Position numbers and translations under genes: made by a program
DNA from: a virus
DNA length: 39,001 nucleotides
Direction: 5' to 3' (one strand)
IMG/VR virus record: IMGVR_UViG_3300009506_000138
Location: 1 to 39,001 of that record
The notes under the pieces: model-generated
Told to the model about the DNA's origin: nothing
Databases searched by the model: none
Seen by the model: only the letters and a program-made list of their open reading frames with translations
In this document: positions 15,659 through 22,322 of the stretch, one piece after another
Layout of the letters: each line of letters begins with the position of its first letter
Numbering within the stretch: position 1 is the first letter of the stretch

Positions 15659-15800
15659 TTTTCAATATCTCTTTATACTTCTTTCTTGCTCTCCTTGCGG
15701 CTTCCTTGCCCTTTGCTGATTGTCTATATTTCTTCTTAGCTGCTTTTCCAAGAGAGGATTTATTCCATTTCTTCTGATACTTTAATTTATGTTTATTCAT
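15645..15800 (-). CDS. Small Lys/Arg-rich protein
   Basis: 51 residues, about 45% Lys+Arg, with two related segments (SLGKAAKKKYRQ and AKGKEAARRARKKYKE). AAGGAAAAGGA lies directly upstream of the ATG. It overlaps the upstream gene by 4 nt and the endonuclease VII copy by 14 nt. Such basic repeats are often found next to endonuclease VII/HNH zinc knuckles, so it may bind DNA with its neighbour; this is inference. Confidence 0.5.
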   Translation of the reverse strand: MNKHKLKYQKKWNKSSLGKAAKKKYRQSAKGKEAARRARKKYKEILKNEKM

Positions 15801-16168
15801 TCCTTTTCCTTGACATCTGACTTTTCTAAAGTATCAATATACTTTGTGACTTCTTGCTCATGCTTGGTTCTCAACTCTTGTGATTCTTTAATAAGATTCT
15901 CACATTCTTCTCTCAGTTTATTCCTTGCCTGTTTGAGTTCGTGCATCTCTTTGTGTAATTCCACCATTGTTCTCTTCATATCAATTGCTGATTCCATTCT
16001 ATCTGCTACCACCTGTGCCTCTTCAATAAGACTCATCAGTGGTGCAAAGTTATATGTCTTAAATAAATCCCGCATCTCCTCTAAGATAGTACACATAATC
16101 CTATTAGGATGTGAATAAACTTTACGAGGAAGTTCCTCATCTATTCTTTTCTGTACTTGACTATCCAT
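15797..16168 (-). CDS. Coiled-coil hypothetical protein
   Basis: 123 residues. The C-terminal two thirds are a long coiled coil (about residues 60-115, rich in E, K, L). The N-terminal part contains PRKVYSHPNRIMCTILEEM. No enzyme motif. Overlaps both neighbours by a few bases. Unrecognised. Confidence 0.55.
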   Translation of the reverse strand: MDSQVQKRIDEELPRKVYSHPNRIMCTILEEMRDLFKTYNFAPLMSLIEEAQVVADRMESAIDMKRTMVELHKEMHELKQARNKLREECENLIKESQELRTKHEQEVTKYIDTLEKSDVKEKE

Positions 16169-16628
16169 TATCTTTCTCCTTCTTTAATGCTTTTCTAAAT
16201 TCTTTTATAGAAGCTCTACGATTAGGAAAGTCTGGAAAGAATATCTTGGAAGTTCTAACAGTGAGATGATTTACTTTTGTGGGTAACCAATAGTCAAAAC
16301 ATATTTCTCCTATTTGTATAATCCATTCTGGTTTTACATAACATATTAGTATCTTATTAGTATTTCCATTAGCATAAACTCTTGCTCCTTCATAATCTAA
16401 GAATCCATGCCATCCAGCATCACCAATATAGCTACTATATTTCTCTCTTTCTACATAACTTGAATCTTGTATTGTATTTGCTTTATATCTTGTATAATCC
16501 CATATTGGAGAACCAAATCTCCTGCCGAATTTATCAGCAACTTTATATACTTTTATATATCCTTTCTTAGTAAGAGAATCTATTATTTGTTTCTTTTTTA
16601 CTTCACCAACTGCACTACCTAAACACAT
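16161..16628 (-). CDS. Hypothetical protein
   Basis: 155 residues from ATG 16628, chosen because GGAGGT lies 7 nt upstream. It mixes helices with aromatic beta stretches (KILICYVKPEWIIQIGEICF; GWHGFLDYEGARVYAN). The MCLGS start contains a Cys but no signal peptide. Unrecognised. Confidence 0.5.
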   Translation of the reverse strand: MCLGSAVGEVKKKQIIDSLTKKGYIKVYKVADKFGRRFGSPIWDYTRYKANTIQDSSYVEREKYSSYIGDAGWHGFLDYEGARVYANGNTNKILICYVKPEWIIQIGEICFDYWLPTKVNHLTVRTSKIFFPDFPNRRASIKEFRKALKKEKDNG

Positions 16629-16629
16629 C

Positions 16630-16698
16630 TTATTTACCTCCACAAAATAAATAGAATCCAATTACAATTACTATCAATAACACTAACCATCCAGACAT
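16630..16698 (-). CDS. 22-residue membrane peptide
   Basis: Reads MSGWLVLLIVIVIGFYLFCG plus GK: a single membrane span and nothing else. GAGG lies about 8 nt before the ATG, and the ribosome binding site of the next gene lies inside it. Short, so only moderately supported. Confidence 0.35.
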   Translation of the reverse strand: MSGWLVLLIVIVIGFYLFCGGK

Positions 16699-16701
16699 AA
16701 T

Positions 16702-16857
16702 TTAATCCTCATAATCAAAGCCAGGATATTCTATATATCCACATTCTATACATTCCGCTGCATCAAATTCTATAGGACAACACGCTCCATCATATAGAAT
16801 GGTGTCTATTACTTTTATCACTCCCCCACAATCAGGACATTCTTTAGGTGGTTTCAT
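16702..16857 (-). CDS. Small zinc-ribbon protein
   Basis: 51 residues from ATG 16857 (AGGAG 7 nt upstream). Cysteines CPDCGG, ACCPIE and CIECGY give two CxxC knuckles plus an extra CC, fitting a zinc ribbon. Unknown partner; resembles other single-ribbon phage proteins in the window. Confidence 0.55.
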   Translation of the reverse strand: MKPPKECPDCGGVIKVIDTILYDGACCPIEFDAAECIECGYIEYPGFDYED

Positions 16858-16858
16858 A

Positions 16859-17086
16859 TTAAAACTCCTGATGTTTATGACCATCAAATATTGAATAATT
16901 TACTTTACCTTCTGGTGATATAACTCCAGCCTCAATTAATCTCTTAGCCATTCTACCATACATTCCTTGTAATTGCCACGCGATACCACTCTTAATAAGC
17001 TCTGCAATTAACTCTACTGACTCCAACTCTGTTAGATTGCCCATCTCAAACTCAACTATCTTTGCTGCTACTCTTGGATTTATCAT
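16859..17086 (-). CDS. Conserved small phage protein (DUF7417-like)
   Basis: 75 residues. The core IVEFEMGNLTELESVELIAELIKSGIAWQLQGMYGRMAKRLIEAG is the characteristic LTExExVELxxxLIxxGxAWxLQGxYGRxAxxLI pattern of a widespread small phage protein family. Its biochemical role is not known. The family appears in early or replication regions of many tailed phages, matching its place here. Confidence 0.7.
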   Translation of the reverse strand: MINPRVAAKIVEFEMGNLTELESVELIAELIKSGIAWQLQGMYGRMAKRLIEAGVISPEGKVNYSIFDGHKHQEF

Positions 17087-17539
17087 TTAGTTCTCCTCTA
17101 CAAAGTCTAATGCTTTCTTCCACAACTTTAACTTCATTATCTTCTTACAAGCTTTTTGGTGGGCACCATTAAAATAATCCTGTGAATCTTCTAGTATTAC
17201 TTTTATTATATCCTTCAATGCTTCTTTTTGTTTATTTTCAAGAAGAAATTTAATGGCGAATTTATTGGCATGATATTCTGTCATGGTATATTTACTTGAG
17301 ATATGAGTTCCTAGCTCATGGGCATATTCCATACATTTACATCCTTTTTTATAACAAAGTGCATGGCCTACTTCATGGGCCAATGTTGCTAATTTTACAT
17401 CTTCTGAAAGGTCTTTATTAATCTCTATTCTACAGTAAAAAGTGCTAAATTTTGGAAAAAATGCTCCATGTTCATACCTCCATTTATTCACATAATTTAT
17501 TGGATATGGACTAAGTTTCTCTAATTCTTTTAGATTCAT
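17087..17539 (-). CDS. Zincin-type metalloprotease (HExxH), IrrE/ImmA-like
   Basis: 150 residues from ATG 17539, which has AAGGAG 10 nt upstream; a longer reading from 17566 has no ribosome binding site. LATLAHEVGHALCY gives the zinc motif HEVGH, and the downstream EYHANKFAIKFLL provides the third ligand (E) as in M78/ImmA-like peptidases. A Cys pair (KGCKC) follows the motif. ImmA-like proteases cleave repressors. Here a host or phage target is possible, but no partner repressor is recognised. Confidence 0.7.
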   Translation of the reverse strand: MNLKELEKLSPYPINYVNKWRYEHGAFFPKFSTFYCRIEINKDLSEDVKLATLAHEVGHALCYKKGCKCMEYAHELGTHISSKYTMTEYHANKFAIKFLLENKQKEALKDIIKVILEDSQDYFNGAHQKACKKIMKLKLWKKALDFVEEN

Positions 17540-17633
17540 CTTTGACAAACTCCTTAAACATTTCATCAAATTGTTTAGCTTCTTTATCAGTCAGTCTATT
17601 ATTCTTCTGGTTGTTCTTTTTGTGTTTCTTCAT
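17511..17633 (-). CDS. Short basic/acidic helical protein
   Basis: 40 residues: basic start (KKHKKNNQKNNR) and helical acidic end (FDEMFKEFVKDESKRI). A very strong AAGGAGGAG lies just before the ATG. It overlaps the upstream gene by 35 nt and the metalloprotease start by 29 nt, and contains the latter's ribosome binding site. Small but well supported by the start signal. Confidence 0.5.
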   Translation of the reverse strand: MKKHKKNNQKNNRLTDKEAKQFDEMFKEFVKDESKRIRET

Positions 17634-17814
17634 ACTCCTCCTTCCAAAAATAAAGAAGAGACATCATGCAGGATATTATTAATCTTACTTCATGTATATC
17701 ACAACTTTCATAATGTTCTCTGACAATATCATCAAACTTATCTACATCTGCTGACATTTCATTAAGTAATTGTGTAATTCCTGATATTATTATTGGATTA
17801 GTTACTGTAAACAT
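17599..17814 (-). CDS. Hypothetical small helical protein
   Basis: 71 residues: helices including VDKFDDIVREHYESCDIHEV and a hydrophobic VRLIISCMMSLLYFW that could be a buried helix or weak membrane segment, then an acidic tail. Unrecognised. Confidence 0.5.
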   Translation of the reverse strand: MFTVTNPIIISGITQLLNEMSADVDKFDDIVREHYESCDIHEVRLIISCMMSLLYFWKEEYEETQKEQPEE

Positions 17815-17815
17815 T

Positions 17816-18337
17816 TTAATTCTCCCATAAATATAATTGTTTATCTACTACATCTTCATACGATACTGGTTTAATTCCTGCTTTTCTTATTATATCACAC
17901 CAAAGAATAGCTTGATATTCAGCAGGAAACATTCCTAACTCTCTTGCTTTATCTTTTATGTCATTAGTAATAAACCTCCTTCTCTTTGGTGTTAGATTCT
18001 TTATGTTATATGCCTTACATATCCATGTATCAACCGTAACTGCGGTCAAGTCTCCCTTTAGATTCTCAGAGAAAGCAAATACCTTATCTCCTGATAATGG
18101 TTCTCTATCTAACGCACGCTGTACATTAGCTTTCTGAGTCTCCATTATACCATACCAATTAACTTTGCCTCTCTTATAGCTATGGTATATTCTTACTGCA
18201 CATCTCCAGTTCTCTTTTATTCTCTTTCTTGGAGAAGTAGCTGCAAGTATATCTATAAATAATGGAGCATCCTCTCCAAATAGTTTATAGATAAGTATCC
18301 TACTTCTTTGATACCAATGCTTTTCTTTTAGATTCAT
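17816..18337 (-). CDS. Conserved phage protein, HhH-GPD glycosylase-like pattern (DUF7178-like)
   Basis: 173 residues: LAATSPRKRIKENW, LSGDKVFAFSENLKGDLTAVTVDTWICKA and FPAEYQAILW. The order loop-SG-x-KV, NL-x-GD, then AVTVDTW recalls the hairpin and catalytic-Asp region of HhH-GPD base-excision glycosylases (LPGVGxKTA..VDTH), without the lysine of the bifunctional enzymes in the usual place. It is clearly a conserved phage family; enzyme activity is a guess. Confidence 0.6.
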   Translation of the reverse strand: MNLKEKHWYQRSRILIYKLFGEDAPLFIDILAATSPRKRIKENWRCAVRIYHSYKRGKVNWYGIMETQKANVQRALDREPLSGDKVFAFSENLKGDLTAVTVDTWICKAYNIKNLTPKRRRFITNDIKDKARELGMFPAEYQAILWCDIIRKAGIKPVSYEDVVDKQLYLWEN

Positions 18338-18546
18338 TACTTCACCTTAGTAATATAACCATCTTTTACAGTACATTGTGCATACCACCTGTGAGGCTCA
18401 GGATAATGCGGCCCTTCAATAAATACTGTACCATCTTTAGGTTCATTACCACCAAAAGGACCGGGCTGATAGTAGCTAACCTTTTCACCGTTATTTACTG
18501 CCTCTTTTAATGCTTTTTTACTCTTAAAGTTTCTGTTTGTGTACAT
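18337..18546 (-). CDS. Conserved small phage protein
   Basis: 69 residues from ATG 18546 (GAGGAG 6 nt upstream); the reading frame is open further upstream but lies over the neighbouring gene. MYTNRNFKSKKALKEAV and VSYYQPGPFGGNEPKDGTV then GPHYPEPHRWYA form a pattern I recognise from many unrelated phages, but its function is unknown. No membrane span remains once the right start is used. Confidence 0.7.
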   Translation of the reverse strand: MYTNRNFKSKKALKEAVNNGEKVSYYQPGPFGGNEPKDGTVFIEGPHYPEPHRWYAQCTVKDGYITKVK

Positions 18547-18559
18547 CTTATTCTCCTCA

Positions 18560-18928
18560 TTAATAGTTGCCATTCTTCCAAGCATATTTTCTATCCAATC
18601 CAAAATCAGAAGGATAAGAAGTAGGAAGATATTTAGTATATTTCTTTCCATTTGAATCTACATGAATTGGAATTGGGGCTATGCGATGTTTAGCTTCACC
18701 TTTGTATTGTTCATCCATCCCTATTAAAGCTACGCATACAGAATTATTGGTGTATAATTTTACTAACATAAAATTCTTAACAACTCCATCAAAAAATGCA
18801 GGATATATTTCTCCAATATAAAATATCTTTTCTTCATTCTTTTCTTTCTCTTTAACTAACCTTGCTTTCTCATCCTGCAATCTTGCAATATCAACATCAC
18901 ACTGACTAATTCTTTCATTGTAATCCAT
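18560..18928 (-). CDS. Coiled-coil plus beta-domain hypothetical protein
   Basis: 122 residues. The first 35 residues form a coiled coil (DVDIARLQDEKARLVKEKEK). The rest is beta-rich (IFYIGEIYPAFFDGVVKNFM; SVCVALIGMDEQYKGEAKHR). The coiled coil followed by Y-x-x-G and a strand recalls the 11766-12092 protein, but the match is weaker. Unrecognised. Confidence 0.5.
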   Translation of the reverse strand: MDYNERISQCDVDIARLQDEKARLVKEKEKNEEKIFYIGEIYPAFFDGVVKNFMLVKLYTNNSVCVALIGMDEQYKGEAKHRIAPIPIHVDSNGKKYTKYLPTSYPSDFGLDRKYAWKNGNY

Positions 18929-18929
18929 C

Positions 18930-19112
18930 TTAATTTCCTTTCAATTGTTTATTCTCTTGACATTTAGCAAACAACTCTACATCTTCCAGACACTTAAATC
19001 TTTTCTCAAATGGATGCTTAACACCATTGTCTGTAACAAACCAACCTCCGTTGTCTATTATTAGAATCATTCCCCTGTTTGCAAGTCTTTCTCTTATATT
19101 AAATGTTCTCAT
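18930..19112 (-). CDS. Small hypothetical protein
   Basis: 60 residues: short alpha/beta protein (RGMILIIDNGGWFVTDNGVK, then KCLEDVELFAKCQ). The start overlaps a tiny upstream peptide by ATGA. Unrecognised. Confidence 0.5.
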   Translation of the reverse strand: MRTFNIRERLANRGMILIIDNGGWFVTDNGVKHPFEKRFKCLEDVELFAKCQENKQLKGN

Positions 19113-19165
19113 TTATCTCTTATCTCCAGCTGTTCTTGAGTAAGTTTTAAATCATCATTAAACAT
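19109..19165 (-). CDS. 18-residue peptide, possible leader ORF
   Basis: MFNDDLKLTQEQLEIRDK with AAGGAG 7 nt upstream, stop overlapping the next start (ATGA) and start overlapping the end of the kinase-like gene. Signals are good but the product is very short; it may serve mainly to couple translation. Confidence 0.35.
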   Translation of the reverse strand: MFNDDLKLTQEQLEIRDK

Positions 19166-19784
19166 AGTCTTTCTCCTTCTTTTTTCCATATATTAATTCA
19201 TATAGTTCATCATTACATTTATAAGACTCATTAATGAAGTGTTTTCCACAATCCAATACTACAGGATTATTATTCAATACTCCCCAATTTCCATCGTGTA
19301 AATCCATACTTCCTTCCATTTCTATTTCTTCTAAATTATCTAATAGTTTCCTGTAATACTCTTTATGTTTTTCTAATTTTAATCCTCTTGCAATAATGGG
19401 TACTTCCTCTGTTAAATATCCCCATACTGTTGCTTTTACTTCTTTTAACTGCTCAAGACAATTAGCATGGCGATACTTACAAGATTTACCATCAAAGAAT
19501 TCTAAGATATTTTTACTTTTTATGTAGTGTAAGTTTACTCCAGAAACAGGACATTTAAAAGAATACGGATTAATCATAATACTTCCAATTATTTCTATTT
19601 CAATTATCTCAGACAGCACTTTAGGTGCAAGATTATGTTTATTTAACCATCCTTGTATTTTAGCGGATTGCTCTACTTCACCATAATCTAAAAATGTTTT
19701 CCATCCAGTTTTATCTCCATTACTAAAATAAACTGATTCTATTCCTTTACCAGTTATTCCAGAATGATGTAATGAAGTAGTCAT
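19158..19784 (-). CDS. Kinase-like protein (protein kinase / APH fold motifs)
   Basis: 208 residues. The C-terminal half has MDLHDGNWGVLNNNPVVLDC: D161, H163, N166 and D178 match the catalytic loop (HGDLHxGN) and the metal-binding D of the DFG-type motif (here LDCG) of the protein-kinase/aminoglycoside-phosphotransferase fold. Near the N-terminus GWKTF (K29) could be the ATP-binding lysine, followed by a helix with E36/E38, then HNLAPKVL as in the kinase N-lobe. CPVSG and KSCKYRHANC add cysteines. It is small for the fold and no substrate is visible. A phosphotransferase acting on host proteins or small molecules is possible. Confidence 0.55.
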   Translation of the reverse strand: MTTSLHHSGITGKGIESVYFSNGDKTGWKTFLDYGEVEQSAKIQGWLNKHNLAPKVLSEIIEIEIIGSIMINPYSFKCPVSGVNLHYIKSKNILEFFDGKSCKYRHANCLEQLKEVKATVWGYLTEEVPIIARGLKLEKHKEYYRKLLDNLEEIEMEGSMDLHDGNWGVLNNNPVVLDCGKHFINESYKCNDELYELIYGKKKEKDYV

Positions 19785-19787
19785 AAT

Positions 19788-20183
19788 TTAATCCTCAATT
19801 AAGTTCTGAAAACCATTTTGACATAAAAAACATTCAACTGCTTCTGAAAAAGATATATTACAATCATCATGCCATTTATTAATATGGTAATACTTCACTA
19901 CTTTACAATCTTTTAAAACTATATCATCATCAGGATTTATAACTTCATGTTCTGCAATAAACACTATAACAGGAATTGGATATATTGCTTTACATAAATG
20001 TTCAAACATTAATCTTTGGCCTGTTGGTAGTTCTTTTCCTTTTGTTTTTACTTCTCCAAATATAAATAACTTACCATTAACTTCCATCATATAATCAATA
20101 TCAGTACAATCCTTGTTTTTATATTTTAATCCATTAAAATCTATCAACTGTTTGGCTCTTTCTCTATTGTAAAAGGCAGACAT
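19788..20183 (-). CDS. PD-(D/E)XK (VRR-NUC-like) nuclease domain protein
   Basis: 131 residues. TDIDYMMEVNGKLFIFGEVKTKGKELPTGQ gives the motif D...E-x-K followed by a Gln in GQRLMFEHL, the arrangement of small restriction/Holliday-resolvase-like nucleases. The N-terminal RERAKQLIDF helix fits the fold's first helix. It could process phage or host DNA. Next to the kinase-like gene. Confidence 0.6.
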   Translation of the reverse strand: MSAFYNRERAKQLIDFNGLKYKNKDCTDIDYMMEVNGKLFIFGEVKTKGKELPTGQRLMFEHLCKAIYPIPVIVFIAEHEVINPDDDIVLKDCKVVKYYHINKWHDDCNISFSEAVECFLCQNGFQNLIED

Positions 20184-20234
20184 AATTTAATCCTTACCAA
20201 ATAAACTCAAAATGGAAACAAAGAATTGATACTG

Positions 20235-20546
20235 TTAAAGCTTTCCCTCCCATGTAATTGTTCGCTTGTTTTCTTTCTCAAATGGATTGCTTTGCTCCAG
20301 AGTATATAACAACTCTGCTGTTCGTCTAATGCTTTCTACAATAAACTCCAACTGTTTGCCATGTACAGTACACAAAAAAGCTGGAGTATAATTACTATCG
20401 CCATCTTCAAAATAAGAATCAGTTGTTTTCTTTAATTCTTTTATCTTGCTGAGAAAATGACTTCTCAATACGTGCTTTAATTCATTGTAATCCAGCTTTG
20501 CTTCACCAAAGCTTAAATCGCATTTAGTAACATCGCCTAAACTCAT
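20235..20546 (-). CDS. Hypothetical helical protein
   Basis: 103 residues from ATG 20546, chosen because GGAG lies 8 nt upstream; residues before it belong to the frame but not to the likely protein. Helical, with ELKHVLRSHFLSKIKELKK and a second helix VESIRRTAELLYTLEQ. Unrecognised. Confidence 0.5.
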   Translation of the reverse strand: MSLGDVTKCDLSFGEAKLDYNELKHVLRSHFLSKIKELKKTTDSYFEDGDSNYTPAFLCTVHGKQLEFIVESIRRTAELLYTLEQSNPFEKENKRTITWEGKL

Positions 20547-20559
20547 AATTAATTCTCCA

Positions 20560-20643
20560 TCAACAAAGTGATATATAAGCCAATATACTGACAATTAGTA
20601 TATTATATAAATCTGAATCAATTTTGTTTAGTAGTGTTTTCAT
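20560..20643 (-). CDS. 27-residue membrane peptide
   Basis: Short peptide with one hydrophobic stretch (LYNILIVSILAYISLC). AAGGA lies 9 nt upstream and the ATG overlaps the stop of the upstream gene (ATGA). One of the group of tiny membrane peptides. Confidence 0.35.
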   Translation of the reverse strand: MKTLLNKIDSDLYNILIVSILAYISLC

Positions 20644-20831
20644 AGTCTTATATCCTTTAGTTGTTTGAATGTTTCTTTATTTGCAGCAATCTGCTTGATT
20701 GCATTTATTCTTTGTAGGTTTATTTGTCTTGGATTGCGATTGCGTACAATCTTGCGTGATTGTATTCTTATAGTCCGTTCAGGGAACGGCTCTTCAACAC
20801 CAGTAAATAGTCTATACTTACGTATTCTCAT
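20640..20831 (-). CDS. Small Arg-rich protein
   Basis: 63 residues, strongly basic (TIRIQSRKIVRNRNPRQINL), probably nucleic-acid binding. Starts with ATGA overlap of the upstream gene and ends with ATGA overlap of the downstream peptide. Unrecognised. Confidence 0.5.
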   Translation of the reverse strand: MRIRKYRLFTGVEEPFPERTIRIQSRKIVRNRNPRQINLQRINAIKQIAANKETFKQLKDIRL

Positions 20832-20986
20832 ATCTTGTTCCCGAATAGTTTATCAAAGTTAGATAGATTGTACTCTCTTTGCTGTCTGATATGTTTCTTA
20901 TGTTGTTTGTTTGTTCGTCTCTGCTTTTTAAGTGCAATAGACTCACGTTCTGCCTGTTTGTCAAAATCATCAATTTCTCTTAGCAT
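20828..20986 (-). CDS. Small basic protein
   Basis: 52 residues: an acidic start (REIDDFDKQAERES) and a basic middle (KKQRRTNKQHKKHIRQQRE). AGGGA lies 6 nt before the ATG. ATGA overlap with the downstream gene. Unrecognised. Confidence 0.5.
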   Translation of the reverse strand: MLREIDDFDKQAERESIALKKQRRTNKQHKKHIRQQREYNLSNFDKLFGNKI

Positions 20987-20995
20987 ATTGTATCC

Positions 20996-21142
20996 CTATA
21001 GTTTAACAGTAGAATGTTTTTCCTTTTTTGGTAAATAGTTGTTATATCGTTTTGGATTATAACAACCATTGTACTCCGTCAATTCTCTAACAGTATTGAC
21101 TATTTGCTTTAATTGGATTATTGTTTGTTTTGGTTTATTCAT
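20996..21142 (-). CDS. Small hypothetical protein
   Basis: 48 residues, basic, with an N-terminal helix (TIIQLKQIVNTVRELTEY). GAGG lies 5 nt before the ATG. The ATG also overlaps the -10 box of a predicted promoter (21141-21169), so its message must come from an upstream promoter. Confidence 0.45.
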   Translation of the reverse strand: MNKPKQTIIQLKQIVNTVRELTEYNGCYNPKRYNNYLPKKEKHSTVKL

Positions 21143-21169
21143 TGTATCCTCTTGTCAATAGATTGTCAA
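21141..21169 (-). promoter_or_regulatory. Sigma70-type promoter
   Basis: On the minus strand: TTGACA (complement of 21164-21169), exactly 17 nt spacer, TACAAT (complement of 21141-21146). Strong by sequence, but the -10 overlaps the ATG at 21142, so transcripts would start inside that gene and serve the genes further left. Confidence 0.5.
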
Positions 21170-21174
21170 TAATT

Positions 21175-21204
21175 CTGGACTATCCTATATAAGCAATAGT
21201 CCAG
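21175..21204 (-). terminator. 9-bp hairpin after the first leftward gene
   Basis: CTGGACTAT (21175-21183) pairs perfectly with ATAGTCCAG (21196-21204), just after the stop of the gene at 21221-21487. No U-tract follows, so termination may be partial; it lies immediately upstream of the promoter at 21141-21169. A 7-bp dyad CAAGCTG/CAGCTTG (21214-21230) is centred on the stop codon itself. Confidence 0.45.
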
Positions 21205-21220
21205 TATTACGGACAAGCTG

Positions 21221-21487
21221 TTACAGCTTGATACCACTACTTGCAATCTTTTTGCCCGTTCGTAGATTTTGTATTGCTGTTTCTGCTGCTGTCAGTATTG
21301 CTTGTTCGGCTATTTCAATCTGCTCGTTCGTCCATTGGAATTTTGAGCCGTAGCAATTGCCAAATACCCGTATTCCAGCAAGGGCCTTATTCAACCTCGC
21401 ACAGGCAAAAACCTTCACGTTTTGCTCGGCATTGTCTGACAGCTTAACTTTGCGTTCTCTTGTGATTTTGGTCTCATTCTTACTCAT
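21221..21487 (-). CDS. Hypothetical protein, first gene after the strong promoter
   Basis: 88 residues from ATG 21487 (AAGGA 7 nt upstream). Basic N-terminus (KNETKITRERKVKLSD), then a helical part (ACARLNKALAGIRVF and WTNEQIEIAEQAILTAAETA). It lies behind the best sigma70 promoter of the window (21579-21607), so it is probably expressed early and strongly, as host-takeover proteins often are. Family not recognised. Confidence 0.55.
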   Translation of the reverse strand: MSKNETKITRERKVKLSDNAEQNVKVFACARLNKALAGIRVFGNCYGSKFQWTNEQIEIAEQAILTAAETAIQNLRTGKKIASSGIKL

Positions 21488-21578
21488 AGTCTTTCCTTCC
21501 ATTAATAAGGTTACAATATCAACTTGTCAAGCGGGCTTGTCCGTGCCCGTCTCTGGCAATCCTTGCCCAACTGTGTAA

Positions 21579-21607
21579 AGTATAGCATATAAAGGATACA
21601 ATGTCAA
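21579..21607 (-). promoter_or_regulatory. Strong sigma70-type early promoter
   Basis: On the minus strand: TTGACA (complement of 21602-21607), 17-nt spacer, TATACT (complement of 21579-21584). Consensus -35 and 5 of 6 at -10. Expected start near 21572, giving a leader of about 85 nt that holds two small stems (CGGGC/GCCCG and GGCAA/TTGCC) before the gene at 21487. Confidence 0.8.
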
Positions 21608-21639
21608 GTAGGCAAACAAGATTTTTGAAAAAATTGTGC

Positions 21640-21684
21640 TTGACAACCAACTGTCTAAATGTCCTTGACAGCAAACTTCTCTAA
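21640..21684 (+). repeat. Two copies of a 20-base TTGACA-N4-AC-TCTCTAA motif
   Basis: TTGACAACCAACTGTCTAA at 21640-21658 and TTGACAGCAAACTTCTCTAA at 21665-21684. Two more copies on the opposite strand lie at 25710-25770. No -10 box follows at a usable distance, so operator or iteron sites are more likely than plain promoters. Confidence 0.55.
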
Positions 21685-22010
21685 TGGGATTCTGGCACGG
21701 TATTTGCTATGGCAGATTGTATCAATTATAGCAATTAGAATGAGTATGCGGAACGCATTAGATATAGTCTATATTGTACTTATATAGATAATAGTAGAAT
21801 TGATTTATAGAATAGTAGAATCAATTGTATTGGATATGGGTATTGTATGATATAGTGGGATAAAATTACCTATAGTGGATATGATGATTATGTGGTTTAG
21901 TGGGTATTGTGTTGAATATAACAATCTTCACTAACATTACCAATTATGATAATTCTATGAGATTTTCTTATAGTATGATATGTAATGATTATATCAATTA
22001 GCTCTTGAGT

Positions 22011-22097
22011 GCCCATCATGGGCTTTGCCTACTGGTATACTGACCATCAATTGACTACATTTGTAGTCATGTATGGTATTATCTTCTACAATTGTAG
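22011..22097. repeat. Cluster of three perfect dyads
   Basis: GCCCATCATGGGC (22011-22023), GACTAC-ATTT-GTAGTC (22053-22068, extended by ACCAT at 22043-22047 and ATGGT at 22073-22077), and the palindrome CTACAATTGTAG (22086-22097). Spacing of 30-40 nt suggests protein-binding sites or cruciform-forming elements. Confidence 0.5.
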
Positions 22098-22135
22098 TAG
22101 TTTGTAGCTATTGTCTCGTGTATGCCCGTGCGTGT

Positions 22136-22192
22136 GGGGGGAGGTAGGGGGAATATAAATAAAGGAAGTAGGGGAGGTTACTATTCACCTCC
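22136..22192 (+). other. G-rich tract with hairpin
   Basis: Runs GGGGGG (22136-22141), GG, GGGGG (22147-22151), GG and GGGG (22171-22174) could form a two-layer G-quadruplex. The last run is part of a 6-bp hairpin GGAGGT/ACCTCC (22173-22178 and 22187-22192). Confidence 0.4.
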
Positions 22193-22220
22193 ACCTAAGA
22201 CCAAAATATTCCTAAATAGT

Positions 22221-22322
22221 TTATGAATAAGAACTTAAGAGCAGCATAACTACTATAGCAAATAGTAATACATATAACCAAAATATTACATCATATCTCT
22301 CATTTTTATTCCAAAAACGCAT
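22221..22322 (-). CDS. 33-residue membrane peptide
   Basis: Basic N-terminus (MRFWNKNERYD) followed by one membrane helix (VIFWLYVLLFAIVVMLLL). The ribosome binding site is weak (GGA 12 nt upstream), so the call is tentative; the composition matches the other tiny membrane peptides of this block. Confidence 0.35.
   Translation of the reverse strand: MRFWNKNERYDVIFWLYVLLFAIVVMLLLSSYS

Larger units (their letters stand above)
21608..22220. other. 613-nt noncoding region, strand-skewed, possible origin or control region
   Basis: No gene-length frame with a start signal. 21781-21920 has 34 G and only 3 C on the plus strand, unlike the C-rich plus strand of the leftward genes around it. It contains the 20-base motif pair (21640-21684), imperfect repeats of AATAGTAGAAT (21790-21825), GGGTATTGT twice (near 21838 and 21902), several dyads (22011-22097) and a G-rich tract (22136-22177). 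These are common traits of replication origins and regulatory regions; no function is proven. Confidence 0.5.
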
